Assembly (NCBI RefSeq): GCF_007858285.1
Contig: NZ_VFIL01000007.1
Location: forward strand, 282,767 to 346,766
Source of the DNA: Pseudomonas brenneri
Lineage (GTDB): Bacteria > Pseudomonadota > Gammaproteobacteria > Pseudomonadales > Pseudomonadaceae
Length of the DNA: 64,000 nt
Direction of reading: 5' to 3'
Shown: piece by piece, positions 16,472 to 25,596 of the stretch
Layout: the number at the start of each line of letters is the position of its first letter
Position numbering within the stretch: position 1 is the first letter of the stretch
Made by a program: the position numbers and the translations under genes
Notes under the pieces: model-generated
Database searches by the model: none
What the model saw: only the letters and a program-made list of their open reading frames with translations
Told to the model about the DNA's origin: nothing

Positions 16472-17290
16472 CTAACGGGACAACTTCTTCAACGCTTTCT
16501 TGTTGATCCTGCCGTCATAGTCGGGGCCAGCAGTATTGTCCATTTGTTGCAGCAGGTTGGACCGGTTGGAGACCTCCCTTGCCAGTTGGGTGAGTTGATC
16601 CCTGTAAGTGTCACCCGTCAGCGGGCGCTGGGCCTTGGCATCGAGATCGGCGAACTTGATATCTTTGCTCCAGAAGCTTCCTTTCAACTGATTGAAGTTC
16701 TTAAGCATGTCCTTGGCGAGTTGTTCGTCGTCCTTGAACTTCAACGGGTTGTCGGAGCGTATGACGTCATAGATATTTTGCCGGGTAAGCTGAGCATCCA
16801 ACCCACCCGTACGACCGTCGCGGTCAAGCGCTTTGAGAAGGTCCGGACGTTTCATGATTTCTCTCGCCAGCCGGGTGTCCTGGTCCTTGTGCGGATGGCC
16901 TGTCAGAGGGCTTTCAGCCTTGGTTTTCAAACCTTGTGGCGTAATGTACGACGGGTTTTTCGGATCGTTGAATACCTTGAAGTTGTCCAGCAGTTGCTGG
17001 GCCAACTGATCATGGCTGCGTTTTGAATAGATCGGATCCGGCTGCTGAGGAAAAGGCCTTGGCGGCGGGCTCCCATGGTGCGGAGGCCTGCCCCCCCGAG
17101 CTGCATCGCTCTGCACACCAGCAAGCACAGGCCCCAACTTAGTCTCTGGCCCGCCGAAACTAGGCCCCTTGGAGGCTGGTCCGGTGGCCGGCGCGGCAGC
17201 GCCCGTGGTGTTGGCCTTTGCTTCGGCCCCATGACGCGTGGCGTCATTAGGTAGGTTGACGATAGGCTGATTGAACGCAGGTACCGACAT
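16472..17290 (-). CDS. HrpL-island protein C (NolX/HrpF/HrpK-like, two repeats)
   Basis: A 272-residue protein from ATG 17290 (GGAGAACATT before it). Residues 1-90 are low-complexity, rich in Pro, Gly, Ala and Ser, as in type III substrates. Two repeats of about 85 residues follow, the first from about residue 92 (HDQLAQQLLDNFKVFND...) and the second from about 180 (DDEQLAKDMLKNFNQLKG...). Each has a helix with xQLAxxxLxNF, the segment PLTGxxxxDQxxxLARE, RxxLLxxxD and an Asp-rich loop (GGLDAQLTRQNI, PDYDGRINKKAL) that resembles an EF-hand-like calcium loop. The same pattern is known in NolX/HrpF/HrpK proteins. A perfect hrp box lies about 100 bases upstream. Secretion is inferred. Confidence 0.65.
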   Translation of the reverse strand: MSVPAFNQPIVNLPNDATRHGAEAKANTTGAAAPATGPASKGPSFGGPETKLGPVLAGVQSDAARGGRPPHHGSPPPRPFPQQPDPIYSKRSHDQLAQQLLDNFKVFNDPKNPSYITPQGLKTKAESPLTGHPHKDQDTRLAREIMKRPDLLKALDRDGRTGGLDAQLTRQNIYDVIRSDNPLKFKDDEQLAKDMLKNFNQLKGSFWSKDIKFADLDAKAQRPLTGDTYRDQLTQLAREVSNRSNLLQQMDNTAGPDYDGRINKKALKKLSR

Positions 17291-17392
17291 AATGTTCTCC
17301 AGTGCGGCTTGTTGACACGATGTACCTCACCGTCCAAAGCACCCCGGCGATAAGCTGATCGCGGGATGCCCGTGCACAGTGGGCTAATTGTG

Positions 17393-17421
17393 TCTGTGGC
17401 AGGCCTACGGAGTTCGGTTCC
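17393..17421 (-). promoter_or_regulatory. hrp box 3 for protein C gene
   Basis: GGAACC, 16 bases, CCACAGA: an exact match to GGAACC-N16-CCACNNA on the minus strand, about 100 bases before the start at 17290. The 323-base interval 17291-17613 holds nothing else that I can support. Confidence 0.9.
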
Positions 17422-17613
17422 TGAAAGCGATGAAAATCGCTTAAAAAAGGTAGGACGAGTACCAGAACAACCCTTCAACATCGACAGAAGGATCGTAAGA
17501 GGCAAGAGCAACACCAGGAGGAAAAGCACATTGACGCGTGTCAGCATCAATGCACCCATCAAAAGACAAAGCGCCGCCGCCCCGATCACCCTCAGGACAG
17601 GCGACGATCCCCG

Positions 17614-20019
17614 TCAGAAACCCACGCTCGCCTGTACAAAGAACGTCCGCGGCTCGCCCAGGTAAATCCCGGAGTTGTTATCACTGGAACGGGTGTAGTG
17701 CTGCTGGTCGAACAGGTTTTTCACCCCCACGCCCAGCTTCAGGTTCGATAACTGGGCGCCAAAGTCATAGCCACTGCGTACGTTGACGGAAACATACCCC
17801 GGGATATCACCGTACTGGCCATCTGCGGTCGGCTGCGTGATATAGGTGCTGGTGGTACCGGGTGCCCGTTGGCCGGACTGAGCATACGCGTCCAGGTTAT
17901 GGGTCCAGTGGTTGACGGCATAACGCAGCCCCAGTGTCGCCACTTGCCGGGAATACAACGGCAGGTCACGGCCCTTGAACGCCACGTCGCCTTCGGCGGT
18001 CGCCTTGGTGTAAGTGAAACCGGCGTTGGCGGTCAAACCGTCCAGGCGCGGGTCGAGGTTGGACAGATCGTAGTGGGCCGAGGTCTCGATACCCGTGTGC
18101 TTGGTGGCGCCCAGGTTGGTCCAACCTACGTCATTGCTGACGTACTGCAGCTCGTCGGAGAAGTCGATATAGAACAACGTCACTTCGCCACCCCAGACAT
18201 CATCGTTGTAGCGGGTGCCGATCTCGTAGGTCTTGGCCTTTTCCGGCTCCAGGCCATTGGCCGTCTGGTCGCCGTTACCGCCCTGGCCCAACTGGAAATA
18301 TTGCAGGCTGCCGAAGGACGTTTCGTAGTTGGCAAACAGTTTCCAGGCATCGGAGACGTGGTACATCACGCTCAGGGCTGGCAACGGTTCGTTGTTCTTG
18401 ACCTCACGACGTTTCTCCTGGGTGCGGGTGCCGTTCAAGCCCACCACCGGCCGGTCATGCCATTCGGTGCGGATGCTTTCAAAGCGGATGCCGGGTGTGA
18501 TCGTCCACTTGCCAACATCGATCTTGTCGTCAATGTAGAACGCATTGGCCTCGGTGCCACCGGTACGGTCCTGATAGACATGGCCGTCATTCTGGCCGAC
18601 CGGTGTGGGTACGTTGTTGACCAGCCGCAGGTTGCTGGCCTGTTCGTGCATCCCCTCTTTCAGGTAGCGGTAGCCGACACTGACTTCCTGGCTGGTCGGC
18701 CCCAGGTCGAACACATGGGACACCCGTGGCTCGATGCCAAACGTGTAGTAGGTGCGCGGAAAGGAACCGAGGGTCACTTGGTCACGGCTGGCGATGTTGC
18801 TGCCGCGAAAACTGTCGGAATAGTACGTCAGCACTTCGGCCTGGGTACGGTCGTCGATCTGGCGGATGTACTTGAACGAGACATCCTTGCGCCGCCCGCT
18901 GAAGTTGTCCCAATCGCGCACCGACTGATAAGGATTGGCGTCGTACTGCTTCTGGGTCAGGCCGCCGGGCATGTCGGCGCTGGCGTCGTAGTAGTGGAAA
19001 TTGAGGGTGAAATCGTCTTGATCGGTCGGCGCCCAGTGGGTCTTGAGGATCACATCGTCGATATCGTTGCCGCTGTTGCTATCGCGGTACCCGTTGCCAT
19101 TGACCCCGGAATACAGCAGCGCCATGCCAATGCCATTGTCCGCAGTACCGCCGATAAAGGCGTTGTCGACATGTTTCCAACCCCCGTGGGACGAGGTTTG
19201 CAGGGTGGTACCGACTTCACCGGAAAAGGTCTCGGGGATCGCCCGGGTCACGAAGTTGATCACCCCGCCGACGTTCTGCGGTCCATAACGCACGGAGCCG
19301 GCGCCACGTACCACGTCGATACTCTCCAGGTTGCCGGCTGAGATCGGCGCCATCGACAACTGTGGCTGACCGTAGGGCGCGAAAGCAGCGGGAATACCGT
19401 CAATCAATACCGTGGAGCGCGGTGACAAGCGCGACGTCAGGCCACGTACACCGACGTTGAGGGAAATATCGCTGCCGCCGGTACCGTTGGACTCCTGCAC
19501 CTGCACACCGGGCACCCGGCGCAGCACATCACCGACGTTCATCGCGCCCTGCTCCACCATGGCCTCGCGACGGATCACGGTTCGTGCGCCGGGGTGGTTC
19601 TGCACCACTTCGGCATTGGCATCCCCCAGCCAGTCGCCCACCACCTTGATATCGGTCGCACCGAGCTCCAGGGGGGAACCGGCTTCACCGGTACCATTGG
19701 CCTGAGGATGCAGAGTCACTGAACCCGAGTCGATCTGATAGTCCAGGCCACTGCCTTGCAACAACTGGCGCAGGGCCTCTTCCGGCGACAGGTTGCCGTC
19801 GACGGCCGGGGCCTGTTTGCCGGCCACCATCTGCGGGCTGAAAAATACTTGCAGCGAAGTTTGCTGGCCCAATTGGCTCAGCGCCGCCCCAAGGGACTGA
19901 GCCTTGATATGAATGGCATCGTCAGCAAAAGCCGCTGGCATTGCGGCACTGACCGCCAAGGCCAGGGCCAGGGGGGCCCAGCGGGAGGTTTTATTGTTGT
20001 TCGCAGCGAGTTTTTTCAC
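17614..20019 (-). CDS. fecA: TonB-dependent ferric dicitrate-type receptor FecA
   Basis: Outer-membrane receptor of about 801 residues from the GTG at 20019 (VKKLAANNNKTSRW, then a signal peptide ending AFA). An ATG at 20085 is in frame but adds 22 residues unlike a signal peptide. The mature N-terminus is a STN signalling domain (about 35-115, HIKAQSLGAALSQLGQQTS), followed by the TonB-box/plug and a 22-strand barrel (RGAGSVRYGPQNVGGVINFVTR) ending in SVGF, the last residue Phe. The STN domain and the adjacent fecR-fecI predict cell-surface signalling: ligand binding releases the sigma factor. Citrate as ligand is from family resemblance. Confidence 0.85.
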   Translation of the reverse strand: MKKLAANNNKTSRWAPLALALAVSAAMPAAFADDAIHIKAQSLGAALSQLGQQTSLQVFFSPQMVAGKQAPAVDGNLSPEEALRQLLQGSGLDYQIDSGSVTLHPQANGTGEAGSPLELGATDIKVVGDWLGDANAEVVQNHPGARTVIRREAMVEQGAMNVGDVLRRVPGVQVQESNGTGGSDISLNVGVRGLTSRLSPRSTVLIDGIPAAFAPYGQPQLSMAPISAGNLESIDVVRGAGSVRYGPQNVGGVINFVTRAIPETFSGEVGTTLQTSSHGGWKHVDNAFIGGTADNGIGMALLYSGVNGNGYRDSNSGNDIDDVILKTHWAPTDQDDFTLNFHYYDASADMPGGLTQKQYDANPYQSVRDWDNFSGRRKDVSFKYIRQIDDRTQAEVLTYYSDSFRGSNIASRDQVTLGSFPRTYYTFGIEPRVSHVFDLGPTSQEVSVGYRYLKEGMHEQASNLRLVNNVPTPVGQNDGHVYQDRTGGTEANAFYIDDKIDVGKWTITPGIRFESIRTEWHDRPVVGLNGTRTQEKRREVKNNEPLPALSVMYHVSDAWKLFANYETSFGSLQYFQLGQGGNGDQTANGLEPEKAKTYEIGTRYNDDVWGGEVTLFYIDFSDELQYVSNDVGWTNLGATKHTGIETSAHYDLSNLDPRLDGLTANAGFTYTKATAEGDVAFKGRDLPLYSRQVATLGLRYAVNHWTHNLDAYAQSGQRAPGTTSTYITQPTADGQYGDIPGYVSVNVRSGYDFGAQLSNLKLGVGVKNLFDQQHYTRSSDNNSGIYLGEPRTFFVQASVGF

Positions 20020-20115
20020 GTCGTACCTAGTCCGGTGATGCCAAGAGAGCGCGGCTGTTAATGCAAACCAGTTGCAGTTGGACAAGAAGACGAAGAACTC
20101 GAAAAAAACCTGAAC

Positions 20116-21120
20116 CTAGCGCGAAATTATTTCCTGGCTACCGTCAGGCAGCGTGCGCAAGGCCACCGGCAGAATGTGCGGCAAGGCCTTGAGCAAGGCA
20201 TCGGTGTCGTTGGCCTTGAACACGCTGGTCAGGCGCAAATCACTGGCTGACGCACTGACCCGCAGCGGTTTTTCGCGGTAACGCGAGACTTCCCGCACCA
20301 CTTCACCGAGGCTGGCGTTGTTGAATATTAGTTTGCCGGTACGCCAGGCCGTCAGCTCTTGCGGGTTGACCGCATAGGCCGCCGCCACCGCGCCCTGGCT
20401 ATCGACGGTTGTACCCAGGCCAGCCGTCAGTGTAACCGCTGGCTGCGCCGCATGCCCTTGCACCTTGACCGTCCCCGCCTCGACCACCACCCGGGTTCGG
20501 TCATCGTCACGGCGCACATCAAAACGCGTCCCGGTGACCGTCACCTGCCCGGCGCCGGCCTGCACCACAAACGGCCGACTGGTGTCGTGTTCGACGCTGA
20601 ACATCGCTTCGCCCTGCTTGAGCTCGATACCGCGCCGCCCCTTTTCGTAATGCACCACCACCACACTGCGACTGTTCAGATCCATCAGCGAACCATCAGG
20701 CAGCGCCACCTGGCGACGCTCCCCCAATACGGTGCTGAATTGAGCGTCATACGCCGCCGGATGATCCAGGCCACTGAACAGCCCAAGGCCAACGGCCACC
20801 GCCAATACACTGGCCGCCATGGCATAACGCACGACCGAGCGCCGCTTGCGTACGGCCGGCTCATCACACAGCGCCTGCAAACGGCCCTTGGGCAGCAGAT
20901 CGGTGGCGTTCCACAGCCCTTGCAGTACCTCGAATTCATACTGGTGCTCAGGATGTTCCCTGCACCAGTCATCGAAAAGACGCTTGTCTTCGACACTCAC
21001 CGGGCGGCCCTGCAAACGCACGAACCACTGCGCCGCCTCGTCACGCACCGTTACGCTGCCACAGGCACACTCACGGGTATCCATCATGGAAGATCCTGTT
21101 TCAAAGCGGGCATTGGTCAT
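20116..21120 (-). CDS. fecR: FecR-type anti-sigma/sigma-regulator
   Basis: A 334-residue inner-membrane protein transmitting the receptor signal to the sigma factor. N-terminal DUF4880-like region (ARDEAAQWFVRLQGRPVSVEDKRLFDDWC), one transmembrane segment (about 105-123, VVRYAMAASVLAVAVGLGLF), then the periplasmic FecR domain and a C-terminal STN-interacting part. Its start overlaps the sigma gene's stop by 4 bases and the receptor gene follows. Confidence 0.92.
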   Translation of the reverse strand: MTNARFETGSSMMDTRECACGSVTVRDEAAQWFVRLQGRPVSVEDKRLFDDWCREHPEHQYEFEVLQGLWNATDLLPKGRLQALCDEPAVRKRRSVVRYAMAASVLAVAVGLGLFSGLDHPAAYDAQFSTVLGERRQVALPDGSLMDLNSRSVVVVHYEKGRRGIELKQGEAMFSVEHDTSRPFVVQAGAGQVTVTGTRFDVRRDDDRTRVVVEAGTVKVQGHAAQPAVTLTAGLGTTVDSQGAVAAAYAVNPQELTAWRTGKLIFNNASLGEVVREVSRYREKPLRVSASASDLRLTSVFKANDTDALLKALPHILPVALRTLPDGSQEIISR

Positions 21121-21617
21121 GGTGCCAGCGCGTCCAGGCGGTCACGCAGATGCCGCAGGGTGCGGATCATATACTTTTCCACCATGTTTTTAGAAAGCCC
21201 CAGGCGCTCGGCGATTTCCTGCTGGGTCAAGCCCTCGATCTTTTGCCAGATGAAGATCTTGCGGCAATTGAGCGGCAATTCGGCCAGGGCCCGCTCGATG
21301 GAGTCTGCGAGCTGGAACGCGTGCATGAAATGCTCCGGGTCGCCATTAGGCGACATACTCTGATCAAAGGCTTGCAGCTCCATTGCCCCGCGACGATCTT
21401 CGCGACGATAGGCATCCACCGCAATATTGCGCGCCGTCTGGTGCAAATAGGCACGCGGCTGCTCGACCAGCGCCGACTTGGACTCCAGAACCCGCACAAA
21501 CGTATCGTGGGCCAGGTCCTCGGCCTGCTGGCGATTACGCAGGCGCCGCGTCCACGTCCCGACCAACTCTTCGTAGTACGCGAAAAAGCCTGGTCTGCGG
21601 GGCGGCTGGGGAGTCAT
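21117..21617 (-). CDS. fecI: ECF RNA polymerase sigma factor FecI-like
   Basis: A 166-residue extracytoplasmic-function sigma factor starting at ATG 21617 (the frame opens further upstream at 21674). Sigma region 2 contains RQQAEDLAHDTFVRVLE and region 4 IEGLTQQEIAERLGLSKNMVEKYMIRTLRHLRD. It should direct transcription of the receptor gene under iron-limitation when the receptor is occupied. Operon order fecI-fecR-fecA is standard. Confidence 0.92.
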   Translation of the reverse strand: MTPQPPRRPGFFAYYEELVGTWTRRLRNRQQAEDLAHDTFVRVLESKSALVEQPRAYLHQTARNIAVDAYRREDRRGAMELQAFDQSMSPNGDPEHFMHAFQLADSIERALAELPLNCRKIFIWQKIEGLTQQEIAERLGLSKNMVEKYMIRTLRHLRDRLDALAP

Positions 21618-21644
21618 CGGGATGCACTGGGTAGGCGGGACGTG

Positions 21645-21663
21645 AATAGTAATGTTTCCTATT
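21645..21663. promoter_or_regulatory. Possible Fur-type box upstream of fecI
   Basis: AATAG-N9-CTATT is a 19-bp inverted repeat about 28 bases before the fecI start. Fur sites are AT-rich 19-mers in this position in iron-regulated sigma genes. Match to the Fur consensus is modest. Confidence 0.35.
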
Positions 21664-21699
21664 AAGCGGAGCAATTGCTTCCCGTCGCCAATCCAGTCT

Positions 21700-23055
21700 C
21701 TAGACCAACCGCTTGATCTGCTTATGCCGCCACACCAACCGGTAATACGCGGCCTGCAACCCGAGCATCACCAGGTAGGTCACCGGAAACGCCATCCACA
21801 CCCCTTCCAGGCCAAAGCGTGCATTGAGCAGATACGCCACCGGCAACTCCACGCCCAGCACGCAGAAGATCGAGATCGCCACCGGCATCAGCACCACGCC
21901 ACTGGCGCGCATGATGCCGCCAATCACCGCCTGGAAGCCAAACACCAGAATGCTCCAGAGCATGATGTGCAGCAGGTGTTCGGCCTGGACCCGTGCCTGT
22001 ACATCAGTGATGAACAGACCCAGTAGCCAGTGGGACAAGGCGTAGCCGAGCAGGATCAGGCCACCCGTCAGGCACAGGTTGATGGCAAGCCCGGTGCGCA
22101 GGATCGGGCCGATGCGCTCCAGGCGTCCGGCGCCAATGGCTTGGGCACCGAGGATCGAGGCGGTGATGGCAATCGACAGTGCCGGGAACTGTACGTAGTT
22201 GACGATCTGCGTCACCGCGCCATACGCCGCCGTCGCCTGAGAGCCGTGGCCATTGACCAACGCCAGGATGACCAGCTCCGACAGGGACAGCACCACCATC
22301 TGCAACCCCGTGGGCAGGCCGATGCGCAGGACCTTGCCGAGGACCGCCCGGTCCAGGCGCAAGGCTGCCAGCAACGCGCGATCCGGTGCCATCACATGCT
22401 TTTTATGGCGCAGGCGCAGCACCAGAAACAGCATCGCCACGGCGTTGGCCACCAATCCTGCATAGGCCGCACTCTGGATGCCCATGGGCGGCAACCCCAG
22501 CCACCCGCGGATCAGCGCCGGGGTCAACAACAGGCCGACCACCGTCGAGACCATCAACGCCAATAACGGCGAAATCGTATCGCTCACACCCCGCAGCAGT
22601 TGGGTATAGAGGATGAACACCAGCAGCAGCGGCATGATCAGCATCATCACCTGGGCATAGCCGACGGCTTCGTCCAGCACATCCAGCGGCGTGCCCAGCG
22701 CCTGCATGGCCCCACGCGCGAACAGGCTGCCGAGCACGGCCGCAATCACCCCGATCAATGCGCCCAGGGTCAGCGTTGCACCGGTGATGACCTTGACCAG
22801 CGCGGTCTCCCGCGCCCCCCAAGCCTGGCCAATCAGCACCGAAGCGCCCGCCCCCAGGCCAATCACCAACGCGATGAAAAAGAACACAATGGGAAACATC
22901 CCCGACACCGCCGCCAGCGCCTGGGTGCCGAGCATCTGCCCGACATAGATGCCATTGAGAGTGCCGGAAAAACTCTGGAGGAAGTTGGACAGCACCATCG
23001 GCGCAAGAAAAAACAGGTAGACCTGCCACAGCGGGCGTTGCACAGGGTTTTGCAT
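21700..23055 (-). CDS. MATE-family multidrug/organic cation efflux pump
   Basis: A 451-residue inner-membrane pump, twelve transmembrane segments. Family features include the opening YLFFLAPMVLSNFLQSFSGTLNGIYVGQMLG and the inner loops around RARETALV. Exports drugs or cationic compounds in exchange for Na+ or H+; specificity unknown. It stands alone between fecI (83 bases away, same strand) and the polyamine genes. Confidence 0.9.
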   Translation of the reverse strand: MQNPVQRPLWQVYLFFLAPMVLSNFLQSFSGTLNGIYVGQMLGTQALAAVSGMFPIVFFFIALVIGLGAGASVLIGQAWGARETALVKVITGATLTLGALIGVIAAVLGSLFARGAMQALGTPLDVLDEAVGYAQVMMLIMPLLLVFILYTQLLRGVSDTISPLLALMVSTVVGLLLTPALIRGWLGLPPMGIQSAAYAGLVANAVAMLFLVLRLRHKKHVMAPDRALLAALRLDRAVLGKVLRIGLPTGLQMVVLSLSELVILALVNGHGSQATAAYGAVTQIVNYVQFPALSIAITASILGAQAIGAGRLERIGPILRTGLAINLCLTGGLILLGYALSHWLLGLFITDVQARVQAEHLLHIMLWSILVFGFQAVIGGIMRASGVVLMPVAISIFCVLGVELPVAYLLNARFGLEGVWMAFPVTYLVMLGLQAAYYRLVWRHKQIKRLV

Positions 23056-23153
23056 GAAAAACGGGGCCTTTGGAGTACACAGCGACCGAGGGGTTATAGC
23101 GTATTGGATCCGATCTTGCTGTGTTTTAAATCACGCCCCCCCGCGAACACCCT

Positions 23154-24449
23154 CTAACCCAGCATTTCCCGAAGCCTGTACCACAACATGCCCAGTGCCA
23201 ATAATGGCGAGCGCAATGCCTTGCCACCCGGGAAGGTCATATGCGGCACCCGGCTGAAGGTATCCAGGCCCGGGCTGACGCCTGCGTGAATAGCTTCGGC
23301 CAGCAAACGCGCACACCAGTGGGTGACGTTCAACCCGTGTCCCGAATAGCCTTGGGCGTAGAACACGTTGGGGTACTGCTGTAACCGGCCGACCTGGGGG
23401 AAACGATTGGCAGTAATACCAATCTTGCCGCCCCATTGGAACTCGATGGCGGTGTCGGCCAACTGCGGGAAGACCTTGAGCATCTTCGGCCGCATATAAG
23501 CGGCGATGTCCAGCGGGTCACGTCCCGAGTAATGACAGGCGCCACCGAACAGCAGCCGCCGGTCTGCCGAAAGCCGGTAGTAATCCAGGCCGACTTTCTG
23601 GTCGCACAATGCCAGGTTTTGCGGGATCAACTGGTTGGCCATCTCATCGGATAACGACTCGGTGGCGATGATGTAGCTGCCAGCAGGCAGCACTTTGCCA
23701 CTCAAGCGCGGCTCCAGTTCTTCCAGATGCGCATTGCACGCCAAGACCAGGCTAGCGGCCCGTACGGTGCCGCTGGCAGAGCGCACCTGCACGGTCTCGC
23801 CATGGATCAATTCCAGCACTGGAGTGTGCTCGAAGATCCGCACGCCAAGGGCCTCGGCCACGCGGGCTTCGCCCAGGACCAGGTTCAGCGGATGCAAGTG
23901 GCCCGAGCCCATGTCCACCAAGCCCCCGGCATACACCTGCGAACCGACCACCTGCGCCATATCCTGCGCCGCTATCAGTCGGGTTTCAGGCACATAACCC
24001 AAGGCGGCCAGGCTATCCTGCTCACCCTTGAACGCGGCAAATTGCGCCGGCGTATTGGCCAATTCACAAAAACCCCAGCGCAGGTCACAGTCGATGGCGT
24101 GTTCGCGAATGCGCTCCCCCACCAACGCCACCGACTCGATCCCGGCCCGTTGCAGGTAACGCACGCCCTCCTCGCCCACATGCCGGGCAAACCCCGAGAC
24201 ATCATGGCCGATCCCCCGGATCAACTGCCCACCATTGCGCCCGCTGGCGCCCCAGCCAATGCGCCGGGCTTCCAGCAGGATCACCGAAAGGCCGCGCTGG
24301 GCCAGTTCGATGGCCGTGTTGACGCCGGTAAACCCGCCGCCGATCACACACACATCGGCACTCAGGTCCGCGGACAATGTTGGGCGTTGCACCATGGCAT
24401 TGGCCGACGCCAGGTAGTAGGAACGGGCGTGGTCTTGGGACTGATTCAT
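23154..24449 (-). CDS. puuB: FAD-dependent gamma-glutamyl-polyamine oxidase (PuuB-like)
   Basis: A 431-residue DAO-superfamily flavoprotein. The FAD-binding motif is VCVIGGGFTGVNTAIELAQRG (about 31-51). The C-terminal segment IEFQWGGKIGITANRFPQVG is typical of PuuB. It should oxidise gamma-glutamylputrescine or a related gamma-glutamylamine to the aldehyde. It overlaps the binding-protein gene by 4 bases and is last in the puuA-potF-puuB operon. Other amine oxidases of the family remain possible. Confidence 0.85.
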   Translation of the reverse strand: MNQSQDHARSYYLASANAMVQRPTLSADLSADVCVIGGGFTGVNTAIELAQRGLSVILLEARRIGWGASGRNGGQLIRGIGHDVSGFARHVGEEGVRYLQRAGIESVALVGERIREHAIDCDLRWGFCELANTPAQFAAFKGEQDSLAALGYVPETRLIAAQDMAQVVGSQVYAGGLVDMGSGHLHPLNLVLGEARVAEALGVRIFEHTPVLELIHGETVQVRSASGTVRAASLVLACNAHLEELEPRLSGKVLPAGSYIIATESLSDEMANQLIPQNLALCDQKVGLDYYRLSADRRLLFGGACHYSGRDPLDIAAYMRPKMLKVFPQLADTAIEFQWGGKIGITANRFPQVGRLQQYPNVFYAQGYSGHGLNVTHWCARLLAEAIHAGVSPGLDTFSRVPHMTFPGGKALRSPLLALGMLWYRLREMLG

Positions 24450-25534
24450 CGGTTGGACTTCACTTTGCTCCAGGCCCGGGTCATCACACGCATGATGGCC
24501 GGGCTGGGGGTGGTGGAAATATACAGTTTGTCGAGCACATCCTGGGGTGGGTACACCTCAGGATTGTTCACCAGTTCCGGCTCCATGAAGGCCTTTGCCG
24601 CCAGGTTGGGATTGGCGTAGCCGACGTAGGTGCTGACCTTGGCAATCACCTCGGGGTCCAGCAGGTAGTTGATAAACGCGTGGGCTTGCTTGGGGTTGGT
24701 GGCGTCCGCAGGGATCGCCAGTAAGTCGAACCACAGGTTGCTGCCCTCCTTGGGAATCGAATAGGCGATGTTCACGCCGTTCTTGGCTTCCTTGGCACGG
24801 TTGGCCGCCTGGAACACGTCGCCGGAATAACCGAAGGCCACGCAGATATCGCCGTTGGCCAGGTCCGAGATGTATTTGGAGGAGTGGAAATAGGTGATGT
24901 ACGGGCGCAGGGTCAGCAACTTGGCTTCGGCCTTTTCGTAATCGCCGACCTTCTCGCTGCGCGGGTCCATGCCCATATAGTTGAGGATCGCCGGGAACGC
25001 CTCGTCCGCCGAGTCCAGGAATGCCACGCCACATTGCTGCAGCTTCTTCAGGTTCTCGGGCTCGAACATCACCGCCCACGAATCAATGTGGTCCACCCCC
25101 AGCACTTGCTTGACCTTATCGACGTTGTAGCCGATGCCATTGGTGCCCCACAGGTACGGCACCGAATGCGCATTACCCGGGTCGTTCTGCTCCAGCAATT
25201 TCAGCAGTTTGGGGTCCAGGTTCTGGTAATTGGGCAGCTGCGCGCGGTCCAGCTTCAAGAAGGCACCGGCCTTGACCTGGCGCGCCAGGAAGTGATTGGA
25301 CGGTACCACCACGTCATACCCGGTACGCCCCGCCAGTAATTTACCCTCCAGGGTTTCGTTGGAGTCGAACACGTCGTAGACCACCTTGATCCCGGTCTTG
25401 GCCTGGAAGTCAGCCAAGGTGGTCTCGCCAATGTAGTCGGTCCAGTTATAGACGCTGACACTCGGTGCAGCCTGGCTGGCACTGCTGAATACCGCAGCCA
25501 GGGCCAGTGGGAGAAGTTGTTTGACGAGACGCAT
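24446..25534 (-). CDS. Polyamine ABC-transporter substrate-binding protein (PotF/SpuD-like)
   Basis: A 362-residue periplasmic binding protein from ATG 25534 (AAGGGGTG upstream; the track of the frame opens earlier but with no support). Signal peptide MRLVKQLLPLALAAVFSSASQA. Family motifs: VYNWTDYIGETTLADF, YDVVVPSNHFLARQ, and PYLWGTNGIGYN. The neighbours puuA and puuB point to putrescine or a close relative. No permease or ATPase gene is present here. Confidence 0.88.
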   Translation of the reverse strand: MRLVKQLLPLALAAVFSSASQAAPSVSVYNWTDYIGETTLADFQAKTGIKVVYDVFDSNETLEGKLLAGRTGYDVVVPSNHFLARQVKAGAFLKLDRAQLPNYQNLDPKLLKLLEQNDPGNAHSVPYLWGTNGIGYNVDKVKQVLGVDHIDSWAVMFEPENLKKLQQCGVAFLDSADEAFPAILNYMGMDPRSEKVGDYEKAEAKLLTLRPYITYFHSSKYISDLANGDICVAFGYSGDVFQAANRAKEAKNGVNIAYSIPKEGSNLWFDLLAIPADATNPKQAHAFINYLLDPEVIAKVSTYVGYANPNLAAKAFMEPELVNNPEVYPPQDVLDKLYISTTPSPAIMRVMTRAWSKVKSNR

Positions 25535-25596
25535 ATCGACACCCCTTTGCATGATTAATTATTGTTAGATCAACCCAAGCCGGCTCCTACAAAGCG

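Noticed and set aside
14779..17613. Complete type III secretion cluster in this region
   Set aside because: No apparatus, chaperone or HrpL gene is present. Only hrp boxes and candidate substrates are seen.
17869..19341. 490-codon frame antisense to fecA
   Set aside because: Shadow frame without motifs.
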